Shown piece after piece: positions 7,059-16,355 of a stretch of DNA of 64,000 bases. The notes below the pieces were generated by a model. The model was not told the origin of the DNA, did not search any database, and worked only from the letters and a program-made list of their open reading frames with translations. Each line of letters begins with the position of its first letter. Positions within the stretch are counted from its first letter, which is position 1. The stretch spans positions 5,070,486 through 5,134,485 of the forward strand of contig NZ_JH993797.1 in assembly GCF_000316115.1 (NCBI RefSeq), in the 5' to 3' direction. This DNA comes from Leptolyngbya sp. PCC 7375 (GTDB lineage: Bacteria > Cyanobacteriota > Cyanobacteriia > Phormidesmidales > Phormidesmidaceae). The position numbers were made by a program, and so were the translations under genes.

Positions 7059-9536
7059 ATGCGTATACCTTTGACTCCGGTAGCAATCAAACTTATGCCT
7101 GGGAAAGGCTTCAAAAGTTTTCAGACCAAAATCGTGATGCTGGCAACAATCTCGGTGGGATTATTTGGAGCCATTACTTTCAGCGGTCTCAACCTGATTG
7201 ATTACTTAAAAGCCCAAGATGAACTCCTAACCAGTGGCCTCAACCGCTCTGAGCGGGGGGTCAATCAATTGAACCGGGAAGTTTTACGATTAACCGTTCT
7301 AGCTAGAGCTAGACATGCCGACCTTGATATAATTGCGATTAAGCAACAAGTTGATCTTGTGAAGAGCCGTCTGAGGGTAATTCAAAAGCATCATATCAGT
7401 AGCGATCTACCTCCTGAACTTGCTAGTAAGCTCACTGAATTTGACCGTGCCTGGCAAGTATTAGAGGTAAACCTGAATCACTGGATTACTGATCCTACAA
7501 ATGATGCATTACAAACTCAGCTTTACGAACAGCTTGTCGACTTTGAGCACCTAATCAATGATCTGGGCAATAAACACTCTCATCAGAGACGAGATCAGTA
7601 TGTACAGTTGGTAAATCTACGATCTGGCGCAATTCAGCTGATTACAGTCATTTCTATCTTATTTCTCATTTTTATCTGCTTTGCAATTGTTAATACAGCC
7701 CAATTCATTCAAGAACGTCAGCGAATTCTTGCCACCATTCGAGAGCAGGAGGAACAATATCGCCGGATTATTGAAACTGCTGAAGAAGGTATTTGGCTCT
7801 TAGACCCCCAAGGAAAAACTACCTTTGCCAATTGCAAAATGGCAGATATCTTAGGTCTCGATGAGATAAAGCTAAAGGAAGCTAGATTATGGGATTTTCT
7901 TGCTTCCCATGAAGATGAAATTAAAGTCCGTGAGTATTTGACTGCTCTTCAACAGGGCTCGCGGGTGCCCCATGACCTACAGTTAATGCGGCCAGATGGA
8001 AAGGCTTTATGGATGTTGACCAATGGCACTCCAATTTTCGATGACATCGGCCAACATACGGGGACACTCTGTATGCTGACCGATGTGACTGCCCGAAAGC
8101 GGTCTGAAGAAGAACTCAAAATTGCAAAACAAAAGGCAGAAGTTGCAAATCAGGCAAAAAGTGAATTTTTGGCTAACATGAGCCATGAACTTCGCACACC
8201 TCTGAATGGTATTCTTGGCTATTCTCAAATTTTGAGAAGAAGCCAAACGTTAACCGCACAAGAACGTAATGGAATCAGTGTTATTCATCAATGCGGTACT
8301 CACCTGCTCACCTTGATCAATGACATTTTAGATCTAGCTAAAATCGAAGCTCGTAAACTAGAGTTAATACCTGTTGTCGTAGATTTACCAGCACTACTTA
8401 AAAGTGTTGTGGAAATATGCAAAATTCGCGCTGACGAAAAAAACCTGAGATTGATTTATCAGCCCAACCCTCAATTGCCAACTGGGGTCATCGTTGATGA
8501 CAAGCGCCTACGGCAAATTTTAATTAACTTATTGGGCAATGCTATCAAATTTACCAATCAAGGGAGTGTAACCCTAAAGGTAGATGTGCTGATGCTTGAT
8601 CAGATGCAAACATCGTTACGATTTCAAGTCATTGATACTGGGGTAGGCATTGCCAAAGCTCATCTGTTTAAGCTATTCCAATCATTTGAGCAAGTAGGTG
8701 ATCGTCATAAACAGTCGGAAGGGACAGGTCTCGGTCTCGCAATTAGTCAACGTATTGTGCAGTTGATGAAAGGTACTATTCAAGTACGCAGTCAAATGGG
8801 AGAGGGTAGTGAGTTTTTCTTCACAGTTAAACTTCCTTTAACGCAGCAATGTAAGGAACGACCAACAACCTTAAACATCCGTCACATAATTGGTTACAAC
8901 GGTCGTCGTCGTCAAATATTAGTAGTAGACGATCATTGGGAAAATCGTGTTGTTTTAAGGAATCTACTAAAGCCATTAGGTTTCGATATTGTTGAAGCTG
9001 AAAATGGTCAAGAAGGGCTGGATATGCTTGGCTCTGGTTCTCCTGATTTAGTGATTACTGACTTAGTGATGCCCACAATGGACGGGTTTGAGTTTTTAAA
9101 GCACATTCGTAATTCTGAAGATCTCAAACAAGCCAAGGTAATTGTCTCGTCAGCCTCAGTATCCCAAAGTTACCAGCAAAGAGCCCTAGCTCAAGGCAGC
9201 GATGGTTTCTTAGCTAAGCCTATAGATGAGACAAATTTATTAGAGATACTATCAACTCATTTGAAATTAGAGTGGATCTACCAATCTCAGCAGGATAGTC
9301 CCCTACAAGCAGCATCTGCCAATGCTGAACTCATCTTACCTCCAAGACACACATTAGAGATGCTGTTTACTCACGCACAAAAGGCTAATTTAAAGGTGTT
9401 GCGATCGCAAATCGAACAGTTAGTGGCTACAGATCAACGATATCTCGTCTTTGCCGAAACCATTCTACAGCTGGCCAAACAATTTCAAGTCGAAGAAATT
9501 GAAGAACTCCTGCAACAACATCTGACAAATATGTAA
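7059..9536 (+). CDS. Hybrid sensor histidine kinase (periplasmic loop, PAS, HisKA, HATPase, receiver)
   Basis: An 825-aa membrane kinase. Helix one lies at about residues 25-47 and helix two at 191-213, enclosing a 140-residue helical extracytoplasmic loop. A PAS/PAC region follows at 230-348 (EEQYRRIIETAEEGIW), then the dimerisation domain with phospho-acceptor H376 (ANMSHELRTPLNGILG), and an ATPase domain with the N box around N490-N494, DTGVG at 526 and GTGLGLAIS at 555. The receiver has D668 (VITDLVMPTMDGF) and K near 713. The last 60 residues are helical. It most likely pairs with the lipoprotein gene 30 bp upstream. No dedicated DNA-binding regulator is adjacent, so the output is unknown. 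Confidence 0.92.
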   Translation: MRIPLTPVAIKLMPGKGFKSFQTKIVMLATISVGLFGAITFSGLNLIDYLKAQDELLTSGLNRSERGVNQLNREVLRLTVLARARHADLDIIAIKQQVDLVKSRLRVIQKHHISSDLPPELASKLTEFDRAWQVLEVNLNHWITDPTNDALQTQLYEQLVDFEHLINDLGNKHSHQRRDQYVQLVNLRSGAIQLITVISILFLIFICFAIVNTAQFIQERQRILATIREQEEQYRRIIETAEEGIWLLDPQGKTTFANCKMADILGLDEIKLKEARLWDFLASHEDEIKVREYLTALQQGSRVPHDLQLMRPDGKALWMLTNGTPIFDDIGQHTGTLCMLTDVTARKRSEEELKIAKQKAEVANQAKSEFLANMSHELRTPLNGILGYSQILRRSQTLTAQERNGISVIHQCGTHLLTLINDILDLAKIEARKLELIPVVVDLPALLKSVVEICKIRADEKNLRLIYQPNPQLPTGVIVDDKRLRQILINLLGNAIKFTNQGSVTLKVDVLMLDQMQTSLRFQVIDTGVGIAKAHLFKLFQSFEQVGDRHKQSEGTGLGLAISQRIVQLMKGTIQVRSQMGEGSEFFFTVKLPLTQQCKERPTTLNIRHIIGYNGRRRQILVVDDHWENRVVLRNLLKPLGFDIVEAENGQEGLDMLGSGSPDLVITDLVMPTMDGFEFLKHIRNSEDLKQAKVIVSSASVSQSYQQRALAQGSDGFLAKPIDETNLLEILSTHLKLEWIYQSQQDSPLQAASANAELILPPRHTLEMLFTHAQKANLKVLRSQIEQLVATDQRYLVFAETILQLAKQFQVEEIEELLQQHLTNM

Positions 9537-9792
9537 CTGCCATAGAAAACCTATGTGACGCATGACGAATTTGATGCTCTTGAACGTAGCATAAGGACAA
9601 GACAAAAACCATCTGCTTTAGCATGCATCACATGGCCAGCATAAGGAATCAAAGTCATGATGCGTTTCCCTTTGTACAAAAGACAATGGCTCTCCAGATA
9701 AAAGAAAGGAGCAGCATCAAGCCGCTACCTTTCTTTCCAAATATTATTTAACTCATCAACATCTTACTTCATAAAGAAAGTCTCAGATGTCT

Positions 9793-11160
9793 TTAAACTG
9801 TTGCTGCTTTAGCTAAGAACTTCTCGAGTTCTGTGAGCTTGTCTGCGTCTACTTTAGTCTGCATAGGACAGAACTTAGGACCACACATAGAGCAAAACTC
9901 AGCTGTCTTATAGATATCAGCCGGTAGTGTTTCATCATGGTACTCACGAGCACGCTCAGGATCTAAGGACAGTTCAAATTGTTTATGCCAGTCAAAATTG
10001 TAGCGAGCATGGGAAAGTTCATCATCGCGATCGCGAGCTCCCGGACGATGGCGTGCAATGTCAGCTGCATGGGCTGCAATCTTATAAGCAATTAAGCCAT
10101 TGCGGACATCTTCAGCATTGGGTAAACCTAGATGTTCTTTGGGGGTTACATAGCAGAGCATAGAGGTTCCATACCAGCCAGCCATAGCTGCACCAATGGC
10201 GGAGGTAATGTGATCGTACCCGGGAGCAATGTCAGTTACTAAGGGTCCCAACACATAGAATGGCGCTTCTGAGCACTCTTCCATTTGTTTGCGTACGTTG
10301 AACTCAATTTGGTCCATGGGAACGTGACCAGGCCCTTCCACCATCACCTGGACATCGTGTTCCCAAGCCTGTCGGGTCAGCTGACCAAGTGTTTTGAGTT
10401 CTGATAGCTGCGCTTCATCCGAAGCATCATGGAGACAGCCTGGACGTAGAGAGTCACCAAGACTAAAGGAAACATCATACTTTTTGAAAATTTCGATGAT
10501 GTCATCAAATCGACTGTAAAGGGGATTTTGCTTATGGTGATGCAACATCCATTGGGCAATAATGCCACCACCCCGAGAAACAATACCGGTAATGCGATTT
10601 TTCACCAACGGTAAGTATTCAATCAGTAGTCCTGCATGGATGGTCATATAGTCCACACCCTGTTGAGCGTGCTTCTCAATGATGTGAAGAAAATCATCCT
10701 CAGAGAGATTTTCAATACTGCCATGGACACTTTCTAAAGCTTGATAGATGGGAACTGTACCGATGGGAACGGGAGCAGCATTAATAATGGCAGTACGAAT
10801 CTCATCTAGGTTGCCACCACCTGTGGAGAGATCCATCACGGTATCAGCACCGTATTTCACAGCAAGGTACATTTTGTCCAACTCTTCGCTGATGTCAGAA
10901 GAATTGGGAGAAGCACCAATGTTGGCATTCACCTTGCACTTACTGGCAATGCCAATAGCCATAGGCTCTAGATTGGGATGGTTGATATTGGCTGGAATAA
11001 TCATCCGTCCCCGAGCCACTTCTTCTTTAATCAGATCAGCAGGTAAATTCTCTTTCTTCGCTACATACGCCATTTCCTCTGTGATAATGCCCTGACGCGC
11101 ATAGTGCATCTGGGTAACATTCGCTTGTCCTCGACGGGGGGTAATCCAGTTTGTTCTCAT
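9793..11160 (-). CDS. thiC: Phosphomethylpyrimidine synthase
   Basis: Radical-SAM enzyme converting 5-aminoimidazole ribotide into HMP-phosphate, the pyrimidine half of thiamin. The 455-aa protein carries the C-terminal CX2CX4C cluster motif at C423, C426 and C431 (FCSMCGPKFCPM). It also has the conserved segments SLGDSLRPGCLHDA, EGPGHVPMDQI and ITSAIGAAMAGWYG. The ATG at 11160 (MRTNWITPRRGQ) is chosen over an upstream TTG at 11184. It lies 58 bp downstream of a sodium:solute symporter gene on the same strand, with no promoter-like gap or terminator, so the TPP riboswitch ahead of the symporter should control both. Confidence 0.97.
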   Translation of the reverse strand: MRTNWITPRRGQANVTQMHYARQGIITEEMAYVAKKENLPADLIKEEVARGRMIIPANINHPNLEPMAIGIASKCKVNANIGASPNSSDISEELDKMYLAVKYGADTVMDLSTGGGNLDEIRTAIINAAPVPIGTVPIYQALESVHGSIENLSEDDFLHIIEKHAQQGVDYMTIHAGLLIEYLPLVKNRITGIVSRGGGIIAQWMLHHHKQNPLYSRFDDIIEIFKKYDVSFSLGDSLRPGCLHDASDEAQLSELKTLGQLTRQAWEHDVQVMVEGPGHVPMDQIEFNVRKQMEECSEAPFYVLGPLVTDIAPGYDHITSAIGAAMAGWYGTSMLCYVTPKEHLGLPNAEDVRNGLIAYKIAAHAADIARHRPGARDRDDELSHARYNFDWHKQFELSLDPERAREYHDETLPADIYKTAEFCSMCGPKFCPMQTKVDADKLTELEKFLAKAATV

Positions 11161-11218
11161 ATCCAAAACCAATGAAGTGAGCAAGTTAACAAAAACGTGA
11201 CAATTTACTCAGGCAACC

Positions 11219-12727
11219 TTAGACAGGCAGGCTCTCGTCCGTGGGGCTTGAATATGCCTGAGTCTTTAACTGGTCGTAGTTAAAGACTTGAGCCGTGCCT
11301 TGTTGTTTAGCCAATGTGGTCCAAACCAGGGTGACTACCGTTGAAGTGATCAGTGCTGCGGTAAAACTGTGCAGTAAGTCGGCACTGCCTGGCACTGCTG
11401 AGAACAGGGGGGCAAAATTTGGCTTTTGGAAAAACAATAATCCCGCCACCATACCAACTACGGAACTAACAAAGGCGTTAACACCGGTTAGATGACGGCT
11501 ATAAAGTCCATAAAGCATAGGAAAGAGTACGGCTGCGCAGATCAAATCGGCGACAAAAAACAGATAGAGGACACTGTAACCTTGGGCTGCAATTGCGATC
11601 GCAGGCACCCCGACCAATACCGTCAAAATCCGTGACACTCGCAGCACATTATTAGCAGACGGATCGGGCAACATTCGCATGAGATCCAGTGTAAACACAC
11701 TGGCAATCCCGTTGAGCATGGTGTCAAGACTACTCATCACCAAAGCCAAGGCCAGCACAATCACACTCACCACGACCCAGCCAGGCATAGCCAGTTGATT
11801 CAACAACCCAAACAAAGCTGTCTCACCAATAATGTCAGGCTGTACCTCAGCCAAAGGCACGGCTAACACTCCCAGCAAACCGGCAATAAAGATCAGTGGC
11901 AGAATAATTACTGCCGAGCCCAAAAATGCCCGACGGACCGTTTGACTATCGCGACAGGCGTAGACCCGCTGCCAGTTACCCTGGTTAAACACTTCTGCGG
12001 CCACAATGGCAATCATCAGTGTGGCCCCAAAGCGAATACCGCCAATATTACCCAGGGACAACAACTCAGGCTGTTGGGCAACAACAGCGCCAAAGGCATC
12101 ACTCCCTCCCAGAGCAACCACAATCACCCCTGCACAGATCAACAATAAAGGCACAATCACAACAAACTGAACCACGTCAGTCAAAATTGTGGTGCCCAGG
12201 CCACCGACTGTGGTGTAAATAAACACCGCTGTAATCACCACCAGAGCTGTTACCCCCAATGGCACATCGGCCACTAGTTGAAGCGCCTTAGCAATAGCCG
12301 TCAGCTCTGCGCTTAGGTAAATAAACATGTAGAAGACAATGACCGCCTCGACCAGCCAGTACATGGGGCCACCAAAGCGATATTTGACGTACTCATTAAG
12401 TGAATGTCCCTGAGGCATCAGATGACGCAATCGTGGCCCCACCACAAAAAATAAGGCCACAGCTCCTGCCGAGCCGAGACAGTAGCCTAGAATCGCTGAG
12501 ACCCCACCAAATGCAGACCCAGCCTCCTGGGGGCTAAATAAAATCCAGGCACCTAAAGCCGAAGCTGTTACCGTTGCCAAGGCTGACCAACCACCAACCT
12601 GGTTGCGATTGACCATGTAGCTTTCTAAATCAATCCGTTGACGCCCAGCATAGAGCACACCAAATAAGGTAAATGCTGCTGCCGTTACTAGAGTCACTAG
12701 TAGCGCGATCGCTCCTATGGACACCAT
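11219..12727 (-). CDS. Sodium:solute symporter (SSS family), candidate thiamin or HMP transporter
   Basis: A 502-aa polytopic protein of the SSS/LeuT-fold group with about 13 helices. Family landmarks include GWSALATVTASALGAWILFS in helix 2, the G-G-T signature region VGGLGTTILTDVVQF near residue 175, FNQGNWQRVYACRDSQTVRRA near 255-280 (read in two parts) and MSSLDTMLNGIASVFTLDL. The gene directly follows a TPP riboswitch and precedes thiC, so the cargo is most likely thiamin or its pyrimidine precursor. Riboswitch-linked SSS genes have been called thiV in other bacteria. Substrate is inferred from context, not from residues. TTG/ATG alternatives near the start were ignored because MVSIGAIALL begins at the first helix. 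Confidence 0.87.
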   Translation of the reverse strand: MVSIGAIALLVTLVTAAAFTLFGVLYAGRQRIDLESYMVNRNQVGGWSALATVTASALGAWILFSPQEAGSAFGGVSAILGYCLGSAGAVALFFVVGPRLRHLMPQGHSLNEYVKYRFGGPMYWLVEAVIVFYMFIYLSAELTAIAKALQLVADVPLGVTALVVITAVFIYTTVGGLGTTILTDVVQFVVIVPLLLICAGVIVVALGGSDAFGAVVAQQPELLSLGNIGGIRFGATLMIAIVAAEVFNQGNWQRVYACRDSQTVRRAFLGSAVIILPLIFIAGLLGVLAVPLAEVQPDIIGETALFGLLNQLAMPGWVVVSVIVLALALVMSSLDTMLNGIASVFTLDLMRMLPDPSANNVLRVSRILTVLVGVPAIAIAAQGYSVLYLFFVADLICAAVLFPMLYGLYSRHLTGVNAFVSSVVGMVAGLLFFQKPNFAPLFSAVPGSADLLHSFTAALITSTVVTLVWTTLAKQQGTAQVFNYDQLKTQAYSSPTDESLPV

Positions 12728-12842
12728 GCTTCCTCATTGCGTTGGGCAGAATACTAGGAGCGATGAGCATAGTCTGTAGATAACAGATATCACCCCTTGA
12801 CTTTCCCACGGATGCATTCAGCAGTAACAGTCAACTAAATCG

Positions 12843-12921
12843 GCTGCTTCCCTACGCTGGCATGACCCAGGCTCAGGTTCCGAGGGTATAATCTCAGCCC
12901 CTGTGAGCGGGCACCCCTAGC
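12843..12921 (-). promoter_or_regulatory. TPP riboswitch (THI box)
   Basis: On the minus strand the leader contains the THI-box blocks in order: CTAGGGGTGCC, GGCTGAGA, TACCCTCGGAACCTGA, CTGGGTCATGCCAGCGTAGG, then GAAGC. These form the pyrimidine- and pyrophosphate-sensing arms of the thiamin pyrophosphate aptamer. About 115 nt separate it from the symporter start. I see no strong terminator hairpin with a T run in between, so translational control (sequestering the start region) is more likely than attenuation. It should repress the symporter and thiC when TPP is abundant. Confidence 0.95.
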
Positions 12922-13014
12922 TATGTGGTTGATATTATCACAGTAGTTATCAGAAGGCAGTGGATCGGGTTCACTGCAAAGAAAGGTTACGTAGCTGTTC
13001 AGGGAAAACTGGTT

Positions 13015-13950
13015 TTACTGGGCCAAGACCTCGAGGGTGAGGGCGGTTAAAGATTGAGTCACCAAGGCATTGCCACTGGGGCTGAGATGAATATGATCTC
13101 GATAAAGACGTTCAGGTGTAGGGGTATCTTGAAACAGGTGTAAGAAATCTATATAGGGAATCTGTTGCTGAGCGACTAGTTCATCCACTCGCTCACGGGC
13201 AACAATCTCATAATCTCTTGGCCCATGGAGCACCTCTCGTTTAAGAGGGGTCATGGCTAACAACAATATGCCGTTGTTGGTAACCACATATTTCTTGATC
13301 TCAATAATTGCTGTTAGATTTTTGCCAATGCGATCTCCTTTCTCATTCTGAACCTCTTTTAAACCTGGAATAGGTTGTTGTTTCTTAAATCGGTTAAAGA
13401 TTTCCAAGACAGCAAGCAAAGGCTTCTGATTTGGATAGCTGCGGTCTTTACCCACCTGAAGCGAAGTAGGCTGGACACCAAATAGATCATCAGTGTTGAT
13501 GACCAATATAACAATCTGTGACTCAAAGATTCCAAATTTTTGTAGATAAGCCAGCTCGTTGCGAGGTCCCCATGAATTCGCAGATGCATTGAGCACTTCG
13601 GCCCATTGTATCTCGTCATGTTGAAGAAGACTATTCTCTAGTCTTACCGATAATGTAGACGATTGATCGGTCCACCAATTTCCGTTGACAATAGAGTCGC
13701 CAATTAGAAATACCCTTAGACTATTCAACGGTCGAGTTTTTTCAATCTCATTCGACCGCATGGAATATTGATTAATATTGATTAAATTACCGAATCGTCG
13801 CACTCGCTGATTGGGAGCTAACAGATACCCGATAGTGTCATCAGCTATATAGAGAGGTGGATTGCCAAACCCAAACAAGAGCTTCAGGGCTAACTCCACT
13901 AAGAGAAATCCTACTAAAGCAAAAAGCAATCCTAAAATAACAACCTTCAC
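13015..13950 (-). CDS. Membrane-anchored SGNH-hydrolase-like protein
   Basis: A 311-aa protein with an N-terminal membrane anchor (VVILGLLFALVGFLLVELAL) and an SGNH/GDSL-type body. Block I is FLIGDSIVNGNWW near residue 84 with the nucleophile serine. NASANSWGPRNELAYL near 122 supplies the block II/III glycine/asparagine region. The C-terminal DHIHLSPSGN near 286-295 supplies the Asp-His pair. Such proteins act as esterases or polysaccharide acetyl-handling enzymes in the periplasm. The substrate is unknown. The gene is monocistronic; its 3' end faces the riboswitch region. Confidence 0.72.
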   Translation of the reverse strand: MKVVILGLLFALVGFLLVELALKLLFGFGNPPLYIADDTIGYLLAPNQRVRRFGNLININQYSMRSNEIEKTRPLNSLRVFLIGDSIVNGNWWTDQSSTLSVRLENSLLQHDEIQWAEVLNASANSWGPRNELAYLQKFGIFESQIVILVINTDDLFGVQPTSLQVGKDRSYPNQKPLLAVLEIFNRFKKQQPIPGLKEVQNEKGDRIGKNLTAIIEIKKYVVTNNGILLLAMTPLKREVLHGPRDYEIVARERVDELVAQQQIPYIDFLHLFQDTPTPERLYRDHIHLSPSGNALVTQSLTALTLEVLAQ

Positions 13951-14065
13951 GGATAGCCCCCGTTTAGAAAGAAAAATATCAAGAATAAGAATTAATCTTC
14001 ACGCTACCATGCCCCCATATAAACATTTTGCCAGCATTGCGCTATAGGCAATTTAATCTGATACT

Positions 14066-14425
14066 TTACAGTTGGCTCAATTCAATAACATGACCATCTG
14101 GGTCTTGAACAAAGATCGCTGCACGACCAGACGAACTGGCTTGCATCGGTACATGGGCTGACTTTAATCGCTGTTTGGCAACTTCTAAATCTGTAATTGC
14201 AAATGCTAAATGTGCTTGACGCCCCCACTTTTCATCAGGGGCTGGCTGAGAATAATCACGCTCCGCTACAATTAGATGGATTTGAAAAGAGCCTAGCTGG
14301 TACCACGCTCCAGCAAATTTCAGGGTTCGTTCTACTTTGGTTAGTCCAAGGACTGTTCCATAAAAATGTTCTGCTGTTGCCAGATTTGAAACGTTGATGG
14401 CGGCATGCAGAATTGACTGTAACAT
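14066..14425 (-). CDS. VOC-family (glyoxalase/dioxygenase fold) protein
   Basis: A 119-aa single-module protein with paired beta-alpha-beta-beta-beta units: LHAAINVSNLATAEHFYGTV at the N-terminus with the first metal-site histidine (H7), LGSFQIHLIVAE, then HLAFAITDLEVAKQRL and the C-terminal FVQDPDGHVIELSQL with the typical glutamate. Family members bind a metal and act on glutathione adducts, aromatic compounds or antibiotics. Nothing here identifies the substrate. Length is normal for a cyanobacterial lone VOC protein. Confidence 0.85.
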   Translation of the reverse strand: MLQSILHAAINVSNLATAEHFYGTVLGLTKVERTLKFAGAWYQLGSFQIHLIVAERDYSQPAPDEKWGRQAHLAFAITDLEVAKQRLKSAHVPMQASSSGRAAIFVQDPDGHVIELSQL

Positions 14426-14645
14426 CTCTTAAATTTTCTAATCAGCTTCCTTATTGTAGCTAGCCGCAGTTGGGGTTAGCTTGACAGTTCAGGTATATTG
14501 CATCACTAGCCAGATAACTTCTATCAATCGTTACTCCAGAATTAACCTGGGTTTACTAATATCATCAGTCAAACACAGTCTGGTGTGATTCGATAGGTAT
14601 CGTTATCCTGTGAGTAGCCCTCTCTGTGTACTCCTGCAAGTCTTT

Positions 14646-15548
14646 ATGAACACAGTCAGTCCTTTAAATGCAGCACAAGTTTTGACCAGGCAAAAGCCTC
14701 GGCTTCTAGTTGTCGATGATGAACCCGACAATTTAGACTTGCTATACCGCACATTTCGTCGCGAATATCAGGTTTTGAGAGCTGAGAGCGGCAGAAAAGC
14801 ATTAGAGGTATTAGAAGATGATGGCGAAGTTGCGGTAATTATTTCTGATCAGCGGATGCCTGATATGAGCGGCACTGAGTTTTTGAGTAAGACGGTGCCT
14901 GACTTTCCGGACACGGTTCGTATTATTCTTACAGGATTTACAGACGTTACAGATTTGGTTCAAGCCATTAACAATGGCCAAGTCTATCGCTACATTACTA
15001 AGCCTTGGGAGCCAAATATTCTAAAACAGCTAGTTCAAAAGGCCGCCGACACCTATGAACTGCTCAAGGAAAGCCATCATGCACTGTATGTTGCTGATCG
15101 GCAATCTCAGCTCATGGGCAGAGTCGCTGAGATTGCCCACATGGCGATGCAGGAAAGCGAGGCACTACAGTTTATTGCTGATGGATGGGGACAAACGCTC
15201 TCAGCTCAGCTATGTGTCATCAGGTGTGTAGACAATGGGGCAACGGCTACGTTTGGCAACTTGGGTGGTCAAAGTCTAGACAGTAACCCGTTAGTGCAGG
15301 CTGTAATTGCAACTCGCACTCTGCAAACTTTGCCTGACGTGAGCGCCAGCAACGTCAATGATCGTCTCTACGAGGCAACAGGTACACAAGCGCATTTGGT
15401 GGCCCCTATCATATTTCAAGAACGTCTGTTAGCAGTAGTGTCACTCCATTGGGGCCACAGCTATCGCACGCTCACTGATGTCAGCAATATTCTAACGATT
15501 GCAACGAATCAAATGGCTCAAGCTCTAGTTGCAGTCCGCTCTCAATAG
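14646..15548 (+). CDS. Response regulator with receiver and C-terminal GAF domain
   Basis: From ATG 14646 the protein has 300 aa; a GTG at 14610 would add 12 residues. A receiver occupies the first 125 residues: PRLLVVDDEPDNLDLLYRTF, phospho-acceptor aspartate in AVIISDQRMPDMSG, and the K of YRYITKPWEP, the RpfG/HupR-type ending. A coiled linker (ELLKESHHALYVADRQSQLM) leads to a GAF-like domain of about 140 residues. There is no DNA-binding or cyclase domain, so output is probably through protein contact or ligand sensing. The kinase partner is not adjacent. Confidence 0.85.
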   Translation: MNTVSPLNAAQVLTRQKPRLLVVDDEPDNLDLLYRTFRREYQVLRAESGRKALEVLEDDGEVAVIISDQRMPDMSGTEFLSKTVPDFPDTVRIILTGFTDVTDLVQAINNGQVYRYITKPWEPNILKQLVQKAADTYELLKESHHALYVADRQSQLMGRVAEIAHMAMQESEALQFIADGWGQTLSAQLCVIRCVDNGATATFGNLGGQSLDSNPLVQAVIATRTLQTLPDVSASNVNDRLYEATGTQAHLVAPIIFQERLLAVVSLHWGHSYRTLTDVSNILTIATNQMAQALVAVRSQ

Positions 15549-15647
15549 ACTCAAGCGGCAGTATGATAAAAGGCGGATTCAGTTGCCGTAGTCAGCATAA
15601 ATTGTATGCTATGGTCGCTAGCCACACTTGTCCGTAGGAAGAAACTG

Positions 15648-16355
15648 ATGGCTCAGGCTGCTCCCGATGCCAACTATATTCGTGACTTATTCGACCGGAT
15701 TGCACCGGTCTATGATGACTTAAACCAATCTCTGAGCTTTGGTCTACACAAGGTTTGGAAGCAAATGGCTGTGGATTGGAGTGGTGCCGAGCCAAGTATG
15801 AATGTTCTGGATGTATGCTGCGGTAGTGGTGATTTGGCCTTACTGCTAGCACGAAAAGTGGGGGCTGATGGTCGGGTGACCGGGGCAGATTTTGCGGTTG
15901 AGCAACTGGCGATCGCAGCCCAACGTGCTGCCACCAGAGGCTATACCCCACGCACTACTTGGGTTGAAGCTGATGCCCTTAGTTTGCCCTTTGAGACCAA
16001 TCAGTTTGATGCCCTGACCATGGGCTATGGTCTACGCAACCTCATCAATATTCCCAAGGGTCTTAGTGAACTCCACAGGGTCTTAAAGCCGAATGGCAAA
16101 GCCGTTATTTTGGATTTTCATCGTCCGAATTCTGCTTTCGTTAAGCAGTTTCAGCAATGGTATCTCGACACCATTGTGGTGCCCACCGCTGAGCGATGCG
16201 GTCTGACCGAAGAGTATGCTTATATCGGTCCCAGCGTAGATCGTTTCCCTATGGGTAGTGAGCAAGTTGCCCTAGCCCAAGAGGTCGGTTTTCGTGAGGC
16301 TGTGCATTATCCTCTCCTCGGGGGGATGATGGGTGTCCTGGTGGCGCAAAAATGA
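15648..16355 (+). CDS. menG: Demethylphylloquinone methyltransferase (UbiE/MenG family)
   Basis: A 235-aa SAM-dependent C-methyltransferase that finishes phylloquinone (photosystem I) or menaquinone synthesis. It has LFDRIAPVYDDLNQSLSFG, SAM motif I NVLDVCCGSGDLALLLA, and the UbiE signatures YGLRNLINIPKGLSELHRVL and LLGGMMGVLVAQK. The ATG at 15648 is preceded by AGGAAG at good spacing; an upstream in-frame ATG at 15606 lacks one. The stop overlaps the DUF445 start by four bases (ATGA), so the two are translationally coupled. Confidence 0.93.
   Translation: MAQAAPDANYIRDLFDRIAPVYDDLNQSLSFGLHKVWKQMAVDWSGAEPSMNVLDVCCGSGDLALLLARKVGADGRVTGADFAVEQLAIAAQRAATRGYTPRTTWVEADALSLPFETNQFDALTMGYGLRNLINIPKGLSELHRVLKPNGKAVILDFHRPNSAFVKQFQQWYLDTIVVPTAERCGLTEEYAYIGPSVDRFPMGSEQVALAQEVGFREAVHYPLLGGMMGVLVAQK

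Noticed and set aside
12728..12842. Transcription attenuator after the TPP aptamer
   Set aside because: No stable hairpin followed by a T run could be found between the aptamer and the symporter start.
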